Origin: Hyphomicrobiales bacterium
GTDB lineage: Bacteria > Pseudomonadota > Alphaproteobacteria > Rhizobiales > NORP267
Assembly: GCA_030688605.1 (NCBI GenBank)
Contig: JAUYJB010000036.1
Coordinates: 1 to 49,340 of the forward strand
Reading direction: 5' to 3'
DNA: 49,340 nt
This document shows, one piece after another, positions 1 to 7,257 of the stretch; within the stretch, counting starts at the first letter, position 1; every line of letters begins with the position of its first letter. A model generated the notes under the pieces. It did not search any database. It saw nothing but the letters and a program-made list of their open reading frames with translations, and had not been told where the DNA came from. The position numbers and the translations under genes were made by a program.

Positions 1-155
1 TCGCCCATAACCTGATGGCGGCCCATCGCCTGCGCACCGCGACCACCTAAGCCGGCCGCGGACACACATTCGGCGACATCAAAACCAACAACGCCCTGCC
101 CAGACCACTGCAGCCATGTACAAAACGCCGATTCCTTCACAAGCTCATTCGCGGG
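1..155. other. Left edge: end of an unidentified ORF and a junction with the truncated oxidoreductase
   Basis: A plus-strand frame open from the window edge stops at TAA 48-50, giving only about 15 residues ending in RLRTATT. This is too short to identify. After that stop, the frame of the downstream oxidoreductase is open, but the residues encoded between 51 and 155 do not resemble that family. The homology therefore seems to begin abruptly near 156. This could be the edge of an inserted or deleted segment, for example the end of a transposable element, but no terminal inverted repeat or target duplication can be shown because the window is cut here. Confidence 0.3.
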
Positions 156-737
156 ATGGACATGCTCAATCCGCGCCAGGTCGGAGAAGCGGAGCGCATC
201 GGCCGCAAGCAGGTCAAGAGCATCGTGAATTTCCTGAAAAGGGAGGCGCCGGGATTCGAGAACGCCATTCTCACCAACATCGCCACTCGGGTCGGCGTGC
301 GTGAGACAAGGCGCATTGTAGGACAGTACACGCTGACGGCCGAGGACATTCTCGAACAACGTTCCTTCGACGATGTCATCGCTCTTGGCTGTGGGCCCAT
401 GGATGTTCACGATCCGAACGGCACCAGTGTATCGCTCAGCATGCCCCCGGCGCCTTGGGACATTCCAATGCGCTGTCTTGTGCCGGCAGGCGTCGAGGGG
501 CTGTTGGTGACCGGACGGGCGATCTCGGCGACTCAGGAAGCCAACGGCGGATCACGTCATATGGCAACCGCTATGGCTCTTGGCCATGCCACAGGCACGA
601 TGGCGGCAATCGCGGTCGATCAAGCCAATTCCCCACTGTCGGTTCCGACGAAGGTGGTTCAGGCGGCGCTTCACGACACCGCCGCCGCGATCAGTGTTGA
701 GGATTGCGAGCGGCTTACACAGGTGAATGCAAACTAG
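156..737 (+). pseudogene. C-terminal fragment of an FAD-dependent oxidoreductase (FAD_oxidored-like)
   Basis: The 193-residue product matches, from memory, the C-terminal part of the FAD-dependent oxidoreductase family in which the cofactor-binding GxGxxG lies at the N terminus. Visible family features are a GVRETRRI block near residue 48, a DIPMRCLVP block near residue 105, and the closing segment GLLVTGRAISAT followed by SRHMATAMALG around residues 117-145. Full-length members are about 430-500 residues, so the Rossmann half with the nucleotide-binding motif is missing and the fragment is unlikely to be active. The in-frame sequence upstream of the ATG does not look like the family, so the truncation is at or near 156. 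The neighbourhood is repeat-rich and non-coding, consistent with decay after a rearrangement. If the missing half lies before the window, this would instead be a rearranged gene. Confidence 0.65.
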
Positions 738-747
738 CCGAAACAAT

Positions 748-1083
748 TCACTGAATTACAATCTCCTTGTAAGCGATGGGGTGGACGCTCTCCTTGCCGT
801 GGTTCCAAACACCACCACTTTGGCACGTCGATGCCGTCGGAGGGCGTCCACCCCATCGCTTACCGGCGCTTCCCTGTTCCTTGAAACAAATTTCCTGTTC
901 GCCGGAGAAAATTCCCTGTTCCGTCGCGTAGGGAATTTCCGAAAAAATGCCGTGATTGCAATGAGTTATGAGGGACGGCAAGGCCGATTTGCGCACATAT
1001 TTGAAAAATTTCCCTGTAAATTCCCGTAGAACAGGGAAATCGGTACCGGAGACGGGTTCGCCGCAGACTGCCTGCTCCACCAA
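748..1083 (-). repeat. Repeat tract with CCTGTTC every 21 bp; contains a 111-codon ORF of doubtful reality
   Basis: CCTGTTC occurs at 873, 894 and 915, exactly 21 bp apart. A 9-bp inverted repeat (ATTTCCCTG at 1008-1016, CAGGGAAAT at 1032-1040) follows. Because 21 bp is seven codons, the minus-strand frame across this tract encodes EQ dipeptides every seventh residue. From memory, very similar tracts rich in 'REF', 'GNF' and 'EQG' occur in many Rhizobiales intergenic regions and are often annotated as short hypothetical proteins. I read this as a repeated non-coding element whose period keeps frames open rather than as a gene: it has no convincing ribosome-binding site, and the 25-bp inverted repeat lies inside the same ORF. 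Confidence 0.5.
769..863. repeat. 25-bp inverted repeat around a 45-bp centre
   Basis: Positions 769-793 and 839-863 are reverse complements of each other over 25 bp with one mismatch; the outer 20 bp (769-788 and 844-863) match perfectly. The 45-bp spacer contains a minor CCAAA/TTTGG symmetry. The arms are much longer than a normal intrinsic terminator stem and there is no T-run after either arm. The size and structure would fit a tiny non-autonomous mobile element or a repetitive extragenic palindrome. No second copy was noticed in the window. Confidence 0.75.
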
Positions 1084-1470
1084 GCCTTCAATTCACGCGC
1101 TGGGAAAAGCAGCGACTGCCGCGGGGCGTTTCGGCGCGTGGGAGCCGCGCGGTCATCGGCGTCGATTTTGGCTGAAGGCGGGGGCGGTGCGGGAAGGACG
1201 GCCGCTTCCGAGTTTGGGGGTCGTCTTGCGGCCATCCTTCTACCGAACCTGACTGACTACGCACGACCTGAATGCCAGCCACCGCCAGTTAAGCGCAAAG
1301 ACCTTGCCATTCAGTGAAGCGGATTTGCCGCATCATATGGGAAAAATCGGAACTCGCGCCCCCATATCTGGTGGGTCGCGCGGGCTTCATGTCGCAGCCA
1401 TTGCATTTTGCGAATAAGGCGGGTTTGCGGCCTGATCGGAGGACAAGAATTTGTCCGGGGCGAGGCGTGG
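1084..1470. other. Non-coding stretch without a recognisable gene
   Basis: Short ORFs exist on both strands, but none has a family resemblance, a good ribosome-binding site or a typical codon pattern. I see no tRNA, strong hairpin or promoter here. It joins the 21-bp-periodic repeat tract to the interspersed ~100-bp repeat and is best read as decayed intergenic DNA. Confidence 0.5.
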
Positions 1471-1571
1471 ACCGAAATCCCCCTGATCTGATTCGGATTT
1501 TGCTCCTATCTGTTCGGTTGGGCATGTTCTTGTCGCAAAACCGGTTTCCACTCTTGCGGAACATGCTTCTA
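1471..1571 (+). repeat. Interspersed ~100-bp repeat, copy 1
   Basis: This block recurs in the same orientation at 42191-42290. Shared landmarks are ACCGAAATCC, GGATTT(C/T)GCTCCT, GGCATGTTCTT or AGCATGTTCTT, TCGCAAAACCGGTT, CCAC, CTTTTGCGGA or CTCTTGCGGA, and a terminal CTA. Within this copy GCATGTTC (1522-1529) and GAACATGC (1559-1566) form a perfect 8-bp stem, and CGCAA/TTGCG extends the pairing inward, so the right half is a long hairpin. From memory this element type is common in Rhizobiales intergenic regions. It lies immediately downstream of the stop of the amidotransferase gene at 1580, where it could act as a transcript-end hairpin; that role is inference. Confidence 0.75.
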
Positions 1572-1579
1572 GGCGCGCG

Positions 1580-2299
1580 TCATTCCGCGGCCAGATGGCG
1601 GCTGTGGCGCGCGTCGCTCGCCAGCCAGCGATCGAGAAGCCGCCGGAGCCAGTCGGCATTGGCGTCGTCGTGGATAGTGCGCTCGCTGAAATGCTCTTCC
1701 CGCGGGCGGGCGCCAGGCAGCGTCAGCCGTTCCGCCCCGCGCACCGTCCAGCGGTGCATCATGGCAAGGTTGACTTCCGGGTGAAATTGCACGGCGTAGG
1801 CGGCCTCTCCGTAGCGGAAAGCCTGGCAGGCAAAGGTGTCGCCCTCGGCCAGCAAGGTCGCTCCACGCGGCAGCTCGAGCCCCTCGCGATGCCATTGATA
1901 GACCTTCTGCGGCCAGGGCGCGAGATCGGCTCCGGCGCGGGTCGGGCGGATCGGATAGTAGCCGATCTCGACCTCGCCCTGGCGATGCTCGCGGACCGGG
2001 GCGCAGAGCTGGCGGGCCATGATCTGCGCCCCCAGACAGATGCCGAGGAACGGCGCCTCCTCATCGAGCGCGACCCTGACCCATTCGATCTCGGCGCGCA
2101 TATAGCCGTCTTCGTCATTGGCGCTGATCGGCCCGCCGAAGATGATGGCACCGGCATGCTCCTCCATGGTCTCCGGCAGCGGGTCGCCGAAGCGCGGCCG
2201 GCGCATGTCGAGCTTAAATCCGCGCCCGCGCAACATGTTTCCGACCCGTCCGGGAGTCGAGTGCTCCTGATGCAATATGACGAGAATCTTACCGGTCAT
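1580..2299 (-). CDS. Class I glutamine amidotransferase family protein
   Basis: The 239-residue product is a stand-alone class I glutamine amidotransferase domain, related to the GMP synthase glutaminase half. Such domains release ammonia from glutamine using a Cys-His-Glu triad. All three elements are visible: the nucleophile elbow GICLGAQ with Cys88, and FHPE with His173 and Glu175. The FGGPISAND segment near residue 54 is the usual oxyanion region. The open frame extends 12 codons further upstream, but the family begins close to MTGKILVI, so the ATG at 2299 was chosen. No synthetase domain is attached and no partner is adjacent, so the ammonia acceptor is unknown; gamma-glutamyl hydrolysis of a small substrate is an alternative. 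The gene ends beside repeat copy 1. Confidence 0.85.
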   Translation of the reverse strand: MTGKILVILHQEHSTPGRVGNMLRGRGFKLDMRRPRFGDPLPETMEEHAGAIIFGGPISANDEDGYMRAEIEWVRVALDEEAPFLGICLGAQIMARQLCAPVREHRQGEVEIGYYPIRPTRAGADLAPWPQKVYQWHREGLELPRGATLLAEGDTFACQAFRYGEAAYAVQFHPEVNLAMMHRWTVRGAERLTLPGARPREEHFSERTIHDDANADWLRRLLDRWLASDARHSRHLAAE

Positions 2300-2350
2300 C
2301 GCAGTGCAACATAGCGGCAAAGGCCTGAGAAACAAGTAAACGCGCGCGCG

Positions 2351-2815
2351 TCAATCCGCCTTCCGCGCCTTGGCAGCCCGCCGCTTCAGCCGCAGGCGCT
2401 CGCGCCGCTGCACGCCGAGCAGCTCGGCGACGCGCCACACCAGATTGTCCTCGAACTCATGCACGGCGCCGTCGGCATAGACGATCTCCCACAGCATCTC
2501 AACACTGCGCTTGCGCCCCTTCTCGTCAAGCGCCCGCTTCAGCACGCTGGTGAAGGTGTAAAGGTCGACGGCCTCCTGGTCGCGCTCGCGCGCCTCGGCG
2601 ACCAGCTCGCTCGTCTCGGCGTCGGAGAGCTCGAACTCGCGTTTGAGGACCGTCCGGATGGTGGTCTTTTCCGCCTCGTCGACGACGCCGTCGATCGACA
2701 CCGCATGGACCAGCAGCGCGGCGATGGCGAGCCTGTGGTCGTCCTCGCCGAAGTGATGTGCCGCATCCGGGGATTGCTGCAGGCGGTCGATGAACTGGCG
2801 CAGGGCTGTCAACAT
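2351..2815 (-). CDS. TerB-family (tellurite resistance-like) protein
   Basis: A 154-residue, all-helical cytoplasmic protein of the TerB-like family (COG4103 type). The region from residue 28 has the family's acidic helix-loop pattern: AALLVHAVSIDGVVDEAE, and a second similar unit ending in IVYADGAVHEFED near residue 115, each with Asp and Glu positions that could bind metal. The C terminus is strongly basic. An AGGA-like ribosome-binding site precedes the ATG at 2815. The family name comes from tellurite resistance operons, but stand-alone members like this are widespread and their function is not established. No other ter genes are nearby, so tellurite resistance should not be inferred. Confidence 0.8.
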   Translation of the reverse strand: MLTALRQFIDRLQQSPDAAHHFGEDDHRLAIAALLVHAVSIDGVVDEAEKTTIRTVLKREFELSDAETSELVAEARERDQEAVDLYTFTSVLKRALDEKGRKRSVEMLWEIVYADGAVHEFEDNLVWRVAELLGVQRRERLRLKRRAAKARKAD

Positions 2816-2960
2816 GATCCTGGGGCGAATATGGGGTCCCGCTCACCTTAGTCGAGCCAGCCGGCGGCGGCAAATCGGCACCATTGATTACGCCCGCCCG
2901 ATATGCTCATAATACTGATGATTTAGAGGGGTTCAAATCTGCAAGGGAGACGGCGCGGCG

Positions 2961-4157
2961 ATGCCCGAGCGACAGATTTTGATTGCCGGTGGCGGAATTG
3001 GCGGTTTTGCGGCGGCTCTGGCGCTGAGCCAAAAGGGCCGCGCCGTGCATCTGATCGAACAGGCTTCGGAATTCGGCGAGATCGGCGCCGGCATCCAGCT
3101 CGGCCCCAACGTCTTCAAGATGTTCGACGTGCTCGGCCTTACCGACCCCATCAACGATGTCGCCGTGTTCCCGGACGCGATGGGGATGATGGACGGGCTC
3201 ACCGGCGAGCGGATCACCCGCATCCCGCTCAACACCAACGAGTTCCGCGCCCGCTTCGAATATCCCTATGGAGTCATCTACCGGCCCGACCTGCACAACG
3301 CCCTGATCGACGCCTGCCGGGCCTCGCCGCTCGTCGAACTGACCCTCAAGCAGAAGGTGGTCGACTTCGAGAATGCCGACGACAGGGTCCGGGTGTTCAC
3401 GGAGAGCGGCAAGACCTACGAGGGCGAAGCGCTGATTGCCGCCGACGGCGTGTGGTCGAAGGCGCGTGCCAAGATCGTCAATGACGGCAAACCGCGGGTG
3501 TCCGGCCACATCGCCTACCGCGCCGTGCTGCCGACCGAGCAGGTGCCGGAGCATCTGCGCATCAAGGAGGTGATCCTGTGGGCCGGGCCGAAGACCCATC
3601 TAGTCCACTATCCGCTGCATCGGGGCGAAATCTTCAATCTGGTCGCCGTGTTCCATTCCGACCGCTACGAGGAGGGTTGGGACGTCTACGGCGACACCGA
3701 GGAGCTCAACCAGCGCTTCGCCGGCGAGCACGAGAACGTGCTGATGATGCTCGACAAGATCGAGACTTGGAAGATGTGGGTGCTGGTCGACCGCGAGCCG
3801 GTGAAGAACTGGAGCGACGGGCGCGTGACGCTGCTCGGCGACGCCGCCCATCCGATGCTGCAATATCTCGCGCAAGGAGCCTGCATGGCGATCGAGGACG
3901 CGGTCTGCGTCGCCAACAAGATCGAGGCGAGCAACGGAGACTTCGAGGCGGCCTTTCGGGCCTACCAGAACGACCGCTATCTGCGCACCGCGCGGGTTCA
4001 GATCATGGCGCGCGTCTATGGTGAATTCTATCACGCCGCCGGCCCGACCGCCGAATTGCGCTACATGATGCTGTCGCAGCGCACCCCCGAGCAGGCCTAT
4101 GACGGCAATGCCTGGCTCTATGCCGGCGTCGACAGGACCGGCGCGGCCCTGGGCTGA
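2961..4157 (+). CDS. FAD-dependent aromatic monooxygenase, probably 3-hydroxybenzoate 6-hydroxylase
   Basis: A 398-residue class A flavoprotein hydroxylase. The dinucleotide-binding GGGIGG motif is at residues 10-15, followed by E34 at the end of the second strand. The second FAD motif LLGDAAHPM lies near residues 291-299. Length and sequence resemble NADH-dependent 3-hydroxybenzoate 6-hydroxylases, which convert 3-hydroxybenzoate to gentisate; salicylate-type hydroxylases are close relatives. The next gene encodes gentisate 1,2-dioxygenase, 41 bp downstream on the same strand, which favours a gentisate-forming activity. An AAGGGAG ribosome-binding site precedes the ATG at 2961. The AT-rich stretch at about 2900-2940 is the likely promoter and the obvious place for control by the MarR regulator encoded at 5287. 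Exact substrate is inferred from context. Confidence 0.85.
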   Translation: MPERQILIAGGGIGGFAAALALSQKGRAVHLIEQASEFGEIGAGIQLGPNVFKMFDVLGLTDPINDVAVFPDAMGMMDGLTGERITRIPLNTNEFRARFEYPYGVIYRPDLHNALIDACRASPLVELTLKQKVVDFENADDRVRVFTESGKTYEGEALIAADGVWSKARAKIVNDGKPRVSGHIAYRAVLPTEQVPEHLRIKEVILWAGPKTHLVHYPLHRGEIFNLVAVFHSDRYEEGWDVYGDTEELNQRFAGEHENVLMMLDKIETWKMWVLVDREPVKNWSDGRVTLLGDAAHPMLQYLAQGACMAIEDAVCVANKIEASNGDFEAAFRAYQNDRYLRTARVQIMARVYGEFYHAAGPTAELRYMMLSQRTPEQAYDGNAWLYAGVDRTGAALG

Positions 4158-4198
4158 GCCGGGGGAAGCAGGAAAGCCAAGACGGAAGGAACAACGAT

Positions 4199-5248
4199 AT
4201 GTCCTTGACCAAGGCCCCGGCCGAGACCGCCGAGCGGAAGGCCTATTACGAGAAGATCGGCAAGAAGAACATGACCCCGCTGTGGGCGGTGTTGAGCGGC
4301 CTCATCACGCCGCAGCCGAAGAGCGCCTGCAAGCCGCATTTGTGGCGTTATGCCGAGGCGCGCGAAATGCTGCTCGAGGCCGGCGATCTGATCTCCGCCA
4401 AGGAGGCCGAGCGCCGGGTACTGATCCTGGAGAACCCGGGGATGCCGGGGGATTCGAAGATCACCACCTCGCTCTATGCCGGGCTTCAGCTTGTATTGCC
4501 CGGCGAGGTGGCGCCGGCCCACCGCCACAGCCAGTCGGCGCTGCGCTTCATCATGGAAGGCTCCGGCGCCCACACCACCGTCAACGGCGAAAAGACCGTT
4601 CTCGAGGTCGGCGACTTCGTCATCACGCCGCCCAATTCCTGGCACGACCACGGCAATGATTCCGGCAAGCCGATCATCTGGCTCGACGGGCTCGACATTC
4701 CGCTGGTGCAGATCCTCGACGCCTCCTTCGCCGAATCCTACCCCGACGAGGAGCAGCCCATCGACAAGCCGACCGGCCACTCCAACGCCCGTTATGGCGC
4801 CAACATGCTGCCCGTCGACTATGAGAGCCGGGTGCTGTCCTCGCCGATCTTCAACTACCCTTACGCGCGCACCCGCGAGGCGCTCGAATCGATGCGCCGG
4901 CGCGACGAGTGGGACCCCTGCCACGGGCTGAAGATGAAATATGTCAATCCGCAGGACGGCGGCTTCGCCATGCCGACCATCGGCACCTTCATCCAGCTCC
5001 TGCCCAAGGGGTTCAAGACGGCCCGCTATAGGTCGACCGACGCGACCGTCTATGTGCCGGTCGAAGGCCGCGGCCGCTCGCAGATCGGCGAGGAGACGTT
5101 CGACTGGGGGCCGCAGGACGTCTTCGTCGCGCCGAGCTGGATGCCGGTCCACCACGAGCCGGACGGGGACGCGGTCCTGTTCAGCTTCTCCGACCGGCCG
5201 GTGCAGCAGAAGCTCGGCCTGTGGCGCGAAGACCGCGGCAATGCGTGA
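4199..5248 (+). CDS. Gentisate 1,2-dioxygenase
   Basis: A 349-residue bicupin iron dioxygenase that opens the ring of gentisate between C1 and C2 to give maleylpyruvate. The N-terminal cupin carries the iron ligands: APAHRHSQSALR with His108 and His110, and PNSWHDHG with His149. The C-terminal cupin (about residues 230-340) lacks a comparable triad, as is usual in this family. Length is typical. A GGAAGGA ribosome-binding site ends about 8 bp before the ATG. It follows the hydroxylase by 41 bp and precedes a MarR regulator, so the three genes probably form one regulated unit. The genes needed next, maleylpyruvate isomerase and fumarylpyruvate hydrolase, are not in the window. Confidence 0.92.
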   Translation: MSLTKAPAETAERKAYYEKIGKKNMTPLWAVLSGLITPQPKSACKPHLWRYAEAREMLLEAGDLISAKEAERRVLILENPGMPGDSKITTSLYAGLQLVLPGEVAPAHRHSQSALRFIMEGSGAHTTVNGEKTVLEVGDFVITPPNSWHDHGNDSGKPIIWLDGLDIPLVQILDASFAESYPDEEQPIDKPTGHSNARYGANMLPVDYESRVLSSPIFNYPYARTREALESMRRRDEWDPCHGLKMKYVNPQDGGFAMPTIGTFIQLLPKGFKTARYRSTDATVYVPVEGRGRSQIGEETFDWGPQDVFVAPSWMPVHHEPDGDAVLFSFSDRPVQQKLGLWREDRGNA

Positions 5249-5286
5249 GGCGGGATGGCTCTCGTTTGCATGAGCCAAGAGACCGG

Positions 5287-5784
5287 ATGAGCGAGCTCCT
5301 TCAACGCCCGAGCGATGCCGCGCACAGCTGTTTCGAGGAGGTGTGCAACATGCCGGGCCATATGCTGCGCCGGTTCCAGCAGATCGCCGTTTCAATCTTT
5401 CTCAGGGACTGCAAGGCGTTCGAACTGACCCCGGTGCAGTTTTCCGTGCTCGCGGCGCTGTCTGAGGCAAATCCGCTCGACCAGATCCGCCTCGGGGGCA
5501 TGGTCGCGCTCGACCGCACGACCATCAGCCTGGTCGTCCGCAAGCTCGAGGAGCGCGGCCTCGTTGCCCGCCAGGTATCCAAGAAAGACCGCCGCTCCAA
5601 GCTCATCAGCCTGACGGTAGCGGGCCGGGCGCTGGCCGAGGCCGCGCTGCCGAGCGTAAGAGCGATCCAGGACAAAATCCTGGCGCCGTTGACGGCGGCC
5701 GAGCAGGATGTATTCATGGCGCTGTTGCACAAGGCGGTCGAGGCCAACAATCAGCAGAGCCGCGCGCCTTTGCGCAGCGTCTGA
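5287..5784 (+). CDS. MarR-family transcriptional regulator
   Basis: A 165-residue winged helix-turn-helix protein. The MarR core is visible: a helical N terminus, the HTH around residues 40-75 (QFSVLAAL, LDRTTISLVVRKLEERG) and the wing RQVSKKDRRSKLISLT near residues 90-110, whose basic tip contacts DNA. The reading frame is open further upstream to 5221, overlapping the dioxygenase, but MSELLQRP at 5287 gives the normal length. It lies 38 bp after the gentisate dioxygenase on the same strand. Regulators of this type often repress an adjacent aromatic pathway and release DNA when an aromatic acid binds, so control of the hydroxylase-dioxygenase pair is likely but inferred. Confidence 0.88.
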   Translation: MSELLQRPSDAAHSCFEEVCNMPGHMLRRFQQIAVSIFLRDCKAFELTPVQFSVLAALSEANPLDQIRLGGMVALDRTTISLVVRKLEERGLVARQVSKKDRRSKLISLTVAGRALAEAALPSVRAIQDKILAPLTAAEQDVFMALLHKAVEANNQQSRAPLRSV

Positions 5785-6009
5785 CGGAACCCCCGGATCC
5801 TGTGCCATTGCGGGACGAATCACCTTATTTTGGGCCAGATTTCGTATCCGCCGCCGCCACCGGCCTCGACGGTTGCGGCCGGTCTCACCATAACTGATTG
5901 AAAAATATCCTTTTTTCTCGGAGCCCCGAGCGCGCCGTCGGCCTTCGGCTTGGCATGGAAGCTGCGAGAAGGAACGCGAAAAAGCCTCCGGCAGGCATCG
6001 GACAGGACC

Positions 6010-7257
6010 ATGACCGCGCACACGCCCACCGACATCTCGACGCCGGTGTTGATTCTCGGTGGCAAGGAGAATTCGCTGTCGCTGGCGCGCCATCTCGGCC
6101 GCCGCGGCATCGCGGTCAGGGTAACCGGGCAAAGGGAGTGCTTGGGCATGTATTCCCGCCACTGCCGGCAGCGCATTCCGATCGGCTGGGACGTGAGGGC
6201 CCGGGCCTTCTGGCGCGAGCTGTTGCTGTCCGGCGACAGGCCCGATCTTCACGGTCACATCATCTTTCCCTGCAACGACGAGGCGATCGAATTCGTCGCC
6301 GATTTCCAGGACGAGCTTGCCCACCACTACATCCTCGACGGCGGCACGGCAGCTCAGCGCAAAGCGCTGCTCGACAAACGCAGGACGCTCGAACTGGCGC
6401 TCGCCGCGGGGGTCGTGACGCCGAATTTCTGGAGCGTGAAGGACGAGGCGGACATCGAGAAGCTGCGCCATGGCGCGACCTTCCCGCTCATGGTCAAGCC
6501 CATTCAGTCGCACAAATTCTCGCGCGTCTTCGGCCAGAAGCTGTTCATCGTCGAGAAGGATTTCGCCGCGCTCCTCGACAAGGTTCGCCTCGCCCAGGCG
6601 CATGACCTCGAGGTCATGGTCATCGAGATGATCCCCGGTCCGGACGACCGGTTGAGCAGCTACTACACCTATATCGACGAGCGCGGAAACAACCTGTTCC
6701 ACTACACCAAGAGGGTTCTGCGCCGTTATCCGGCCAATCGCGGCAATGCCTGCCATCACATTACCGAGTGGCTGCCGGAGACCGCGGTGGCGGGGCGCAA
6801 ATTCTTCGACGGGATCGGCTTTCGCGGCCTCGGTAACATCGAGTTCAAGCGCGACGAGAGGGACGGAAAGCTCAAACTGATCGAGGTCAATGCCCGCTTC
6901 ACTGCGGCCCAGGAGCTGGTGGTCCAGTCGAGCATGCCGATCGACCTTATCGTCTATTGCCACCTGACCGGGCAGCCGGTGCCGCAGGTCGGCGACTATG
7001 AGCAGTTGGTAAGATATTGGTATCCGGTGAGGGATTTTCTGGCGTTTCTCGAGCTGCGCAAGAGAGGGCAATTGAGGTTCGCGGAATGGGTGACGAGCGT
7101 TCTGCCGCTCAACCATGTCTCGCCCTTATACAGTCCGGCCGATCCGATGCCCTGTTTCGGCGCCGCGGGCGCGGTGCTCGAGAAAATCGTCAGGGGCCGC
7201 CGACAAACAGCGAATGAACGGACACCGCAGCGCTACGGAACCTTTACCGCCCGCTGA
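6010..7257 (+). CDS. ATP-grasp domain carboxylate-amine ligase
   Basis: A 415-residue ATP-grasp protein. An N-terminal Rossmann-like pre-ATP-grasp domain (VLILGGKENSLSLARHLGRRG near residues 12-32) is followed by the ATP-grasp fold: FPLMVKPIQS near residue 160, the hinge VMVIEMIPG near residue 205, and the metal-binding end GNIEFKRDE...LIEVNARF around residues 280-300, where Glu and Asn are the usual Mg ligands. The family joins a carboxylate to an amine via an acyl phosphate. Close relatives sit in polysaccharide or peptide-modification clusters. The ATG at 6010 (MTAHTPT) is preferred over the longer open frame from 5950. The flippase gene overlaps its 3' end, so the pair is probably co-translated. 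Substrate unknown. Confidence 0.75.
   Translation: MTAHTPTDISTPVLILGGKENSLSLARHLGRRGIAVRVTGQRECLGMYSRHCRQRIPIGWDVRARAFWRELLLSGDRPDLHGHIIFPCNDEAIEFVADFQDELAHHYILDGGTAAQRKALLDKRRTLELALAAGVVTPNFWSVKDEADIEKLRHGATFPLMVKPIQSHKFSRVFGQKLFIVEKDFAALLDKVRLAQAHDLEVMVIEMIPGPDDRLSSYYTYIDERGNNLFHYTKRVLRRYPANRGNACHHITEWLPETAVAGRKFFDGIGFRGLGNIEFKRDERDGKLKLIEVNARFTAAQELVVQSSMPIDLIVYCHLTGQPVPQVGDYEQLVRYWYPVRDFLAFLELRKRGQLRFAEWVTSVLPLNHVSPLYSPADPMPCFGAAGAVLEKIVRGRRQTANERTPQRYGTFTAR

Noticed and set aside
2351-2815. Tellurite resistance operon
   Set aside because: Only a lone TerB-like gene is present; no other ter genes are adjacent.
5392-7116. 574-codon minus-strand open frame
   Set aside because: It lies antisense to the MarR and ATP-grasp genes, shows no family motifs, and its composition is what the opposite strand of high-GC coding DNA gives.
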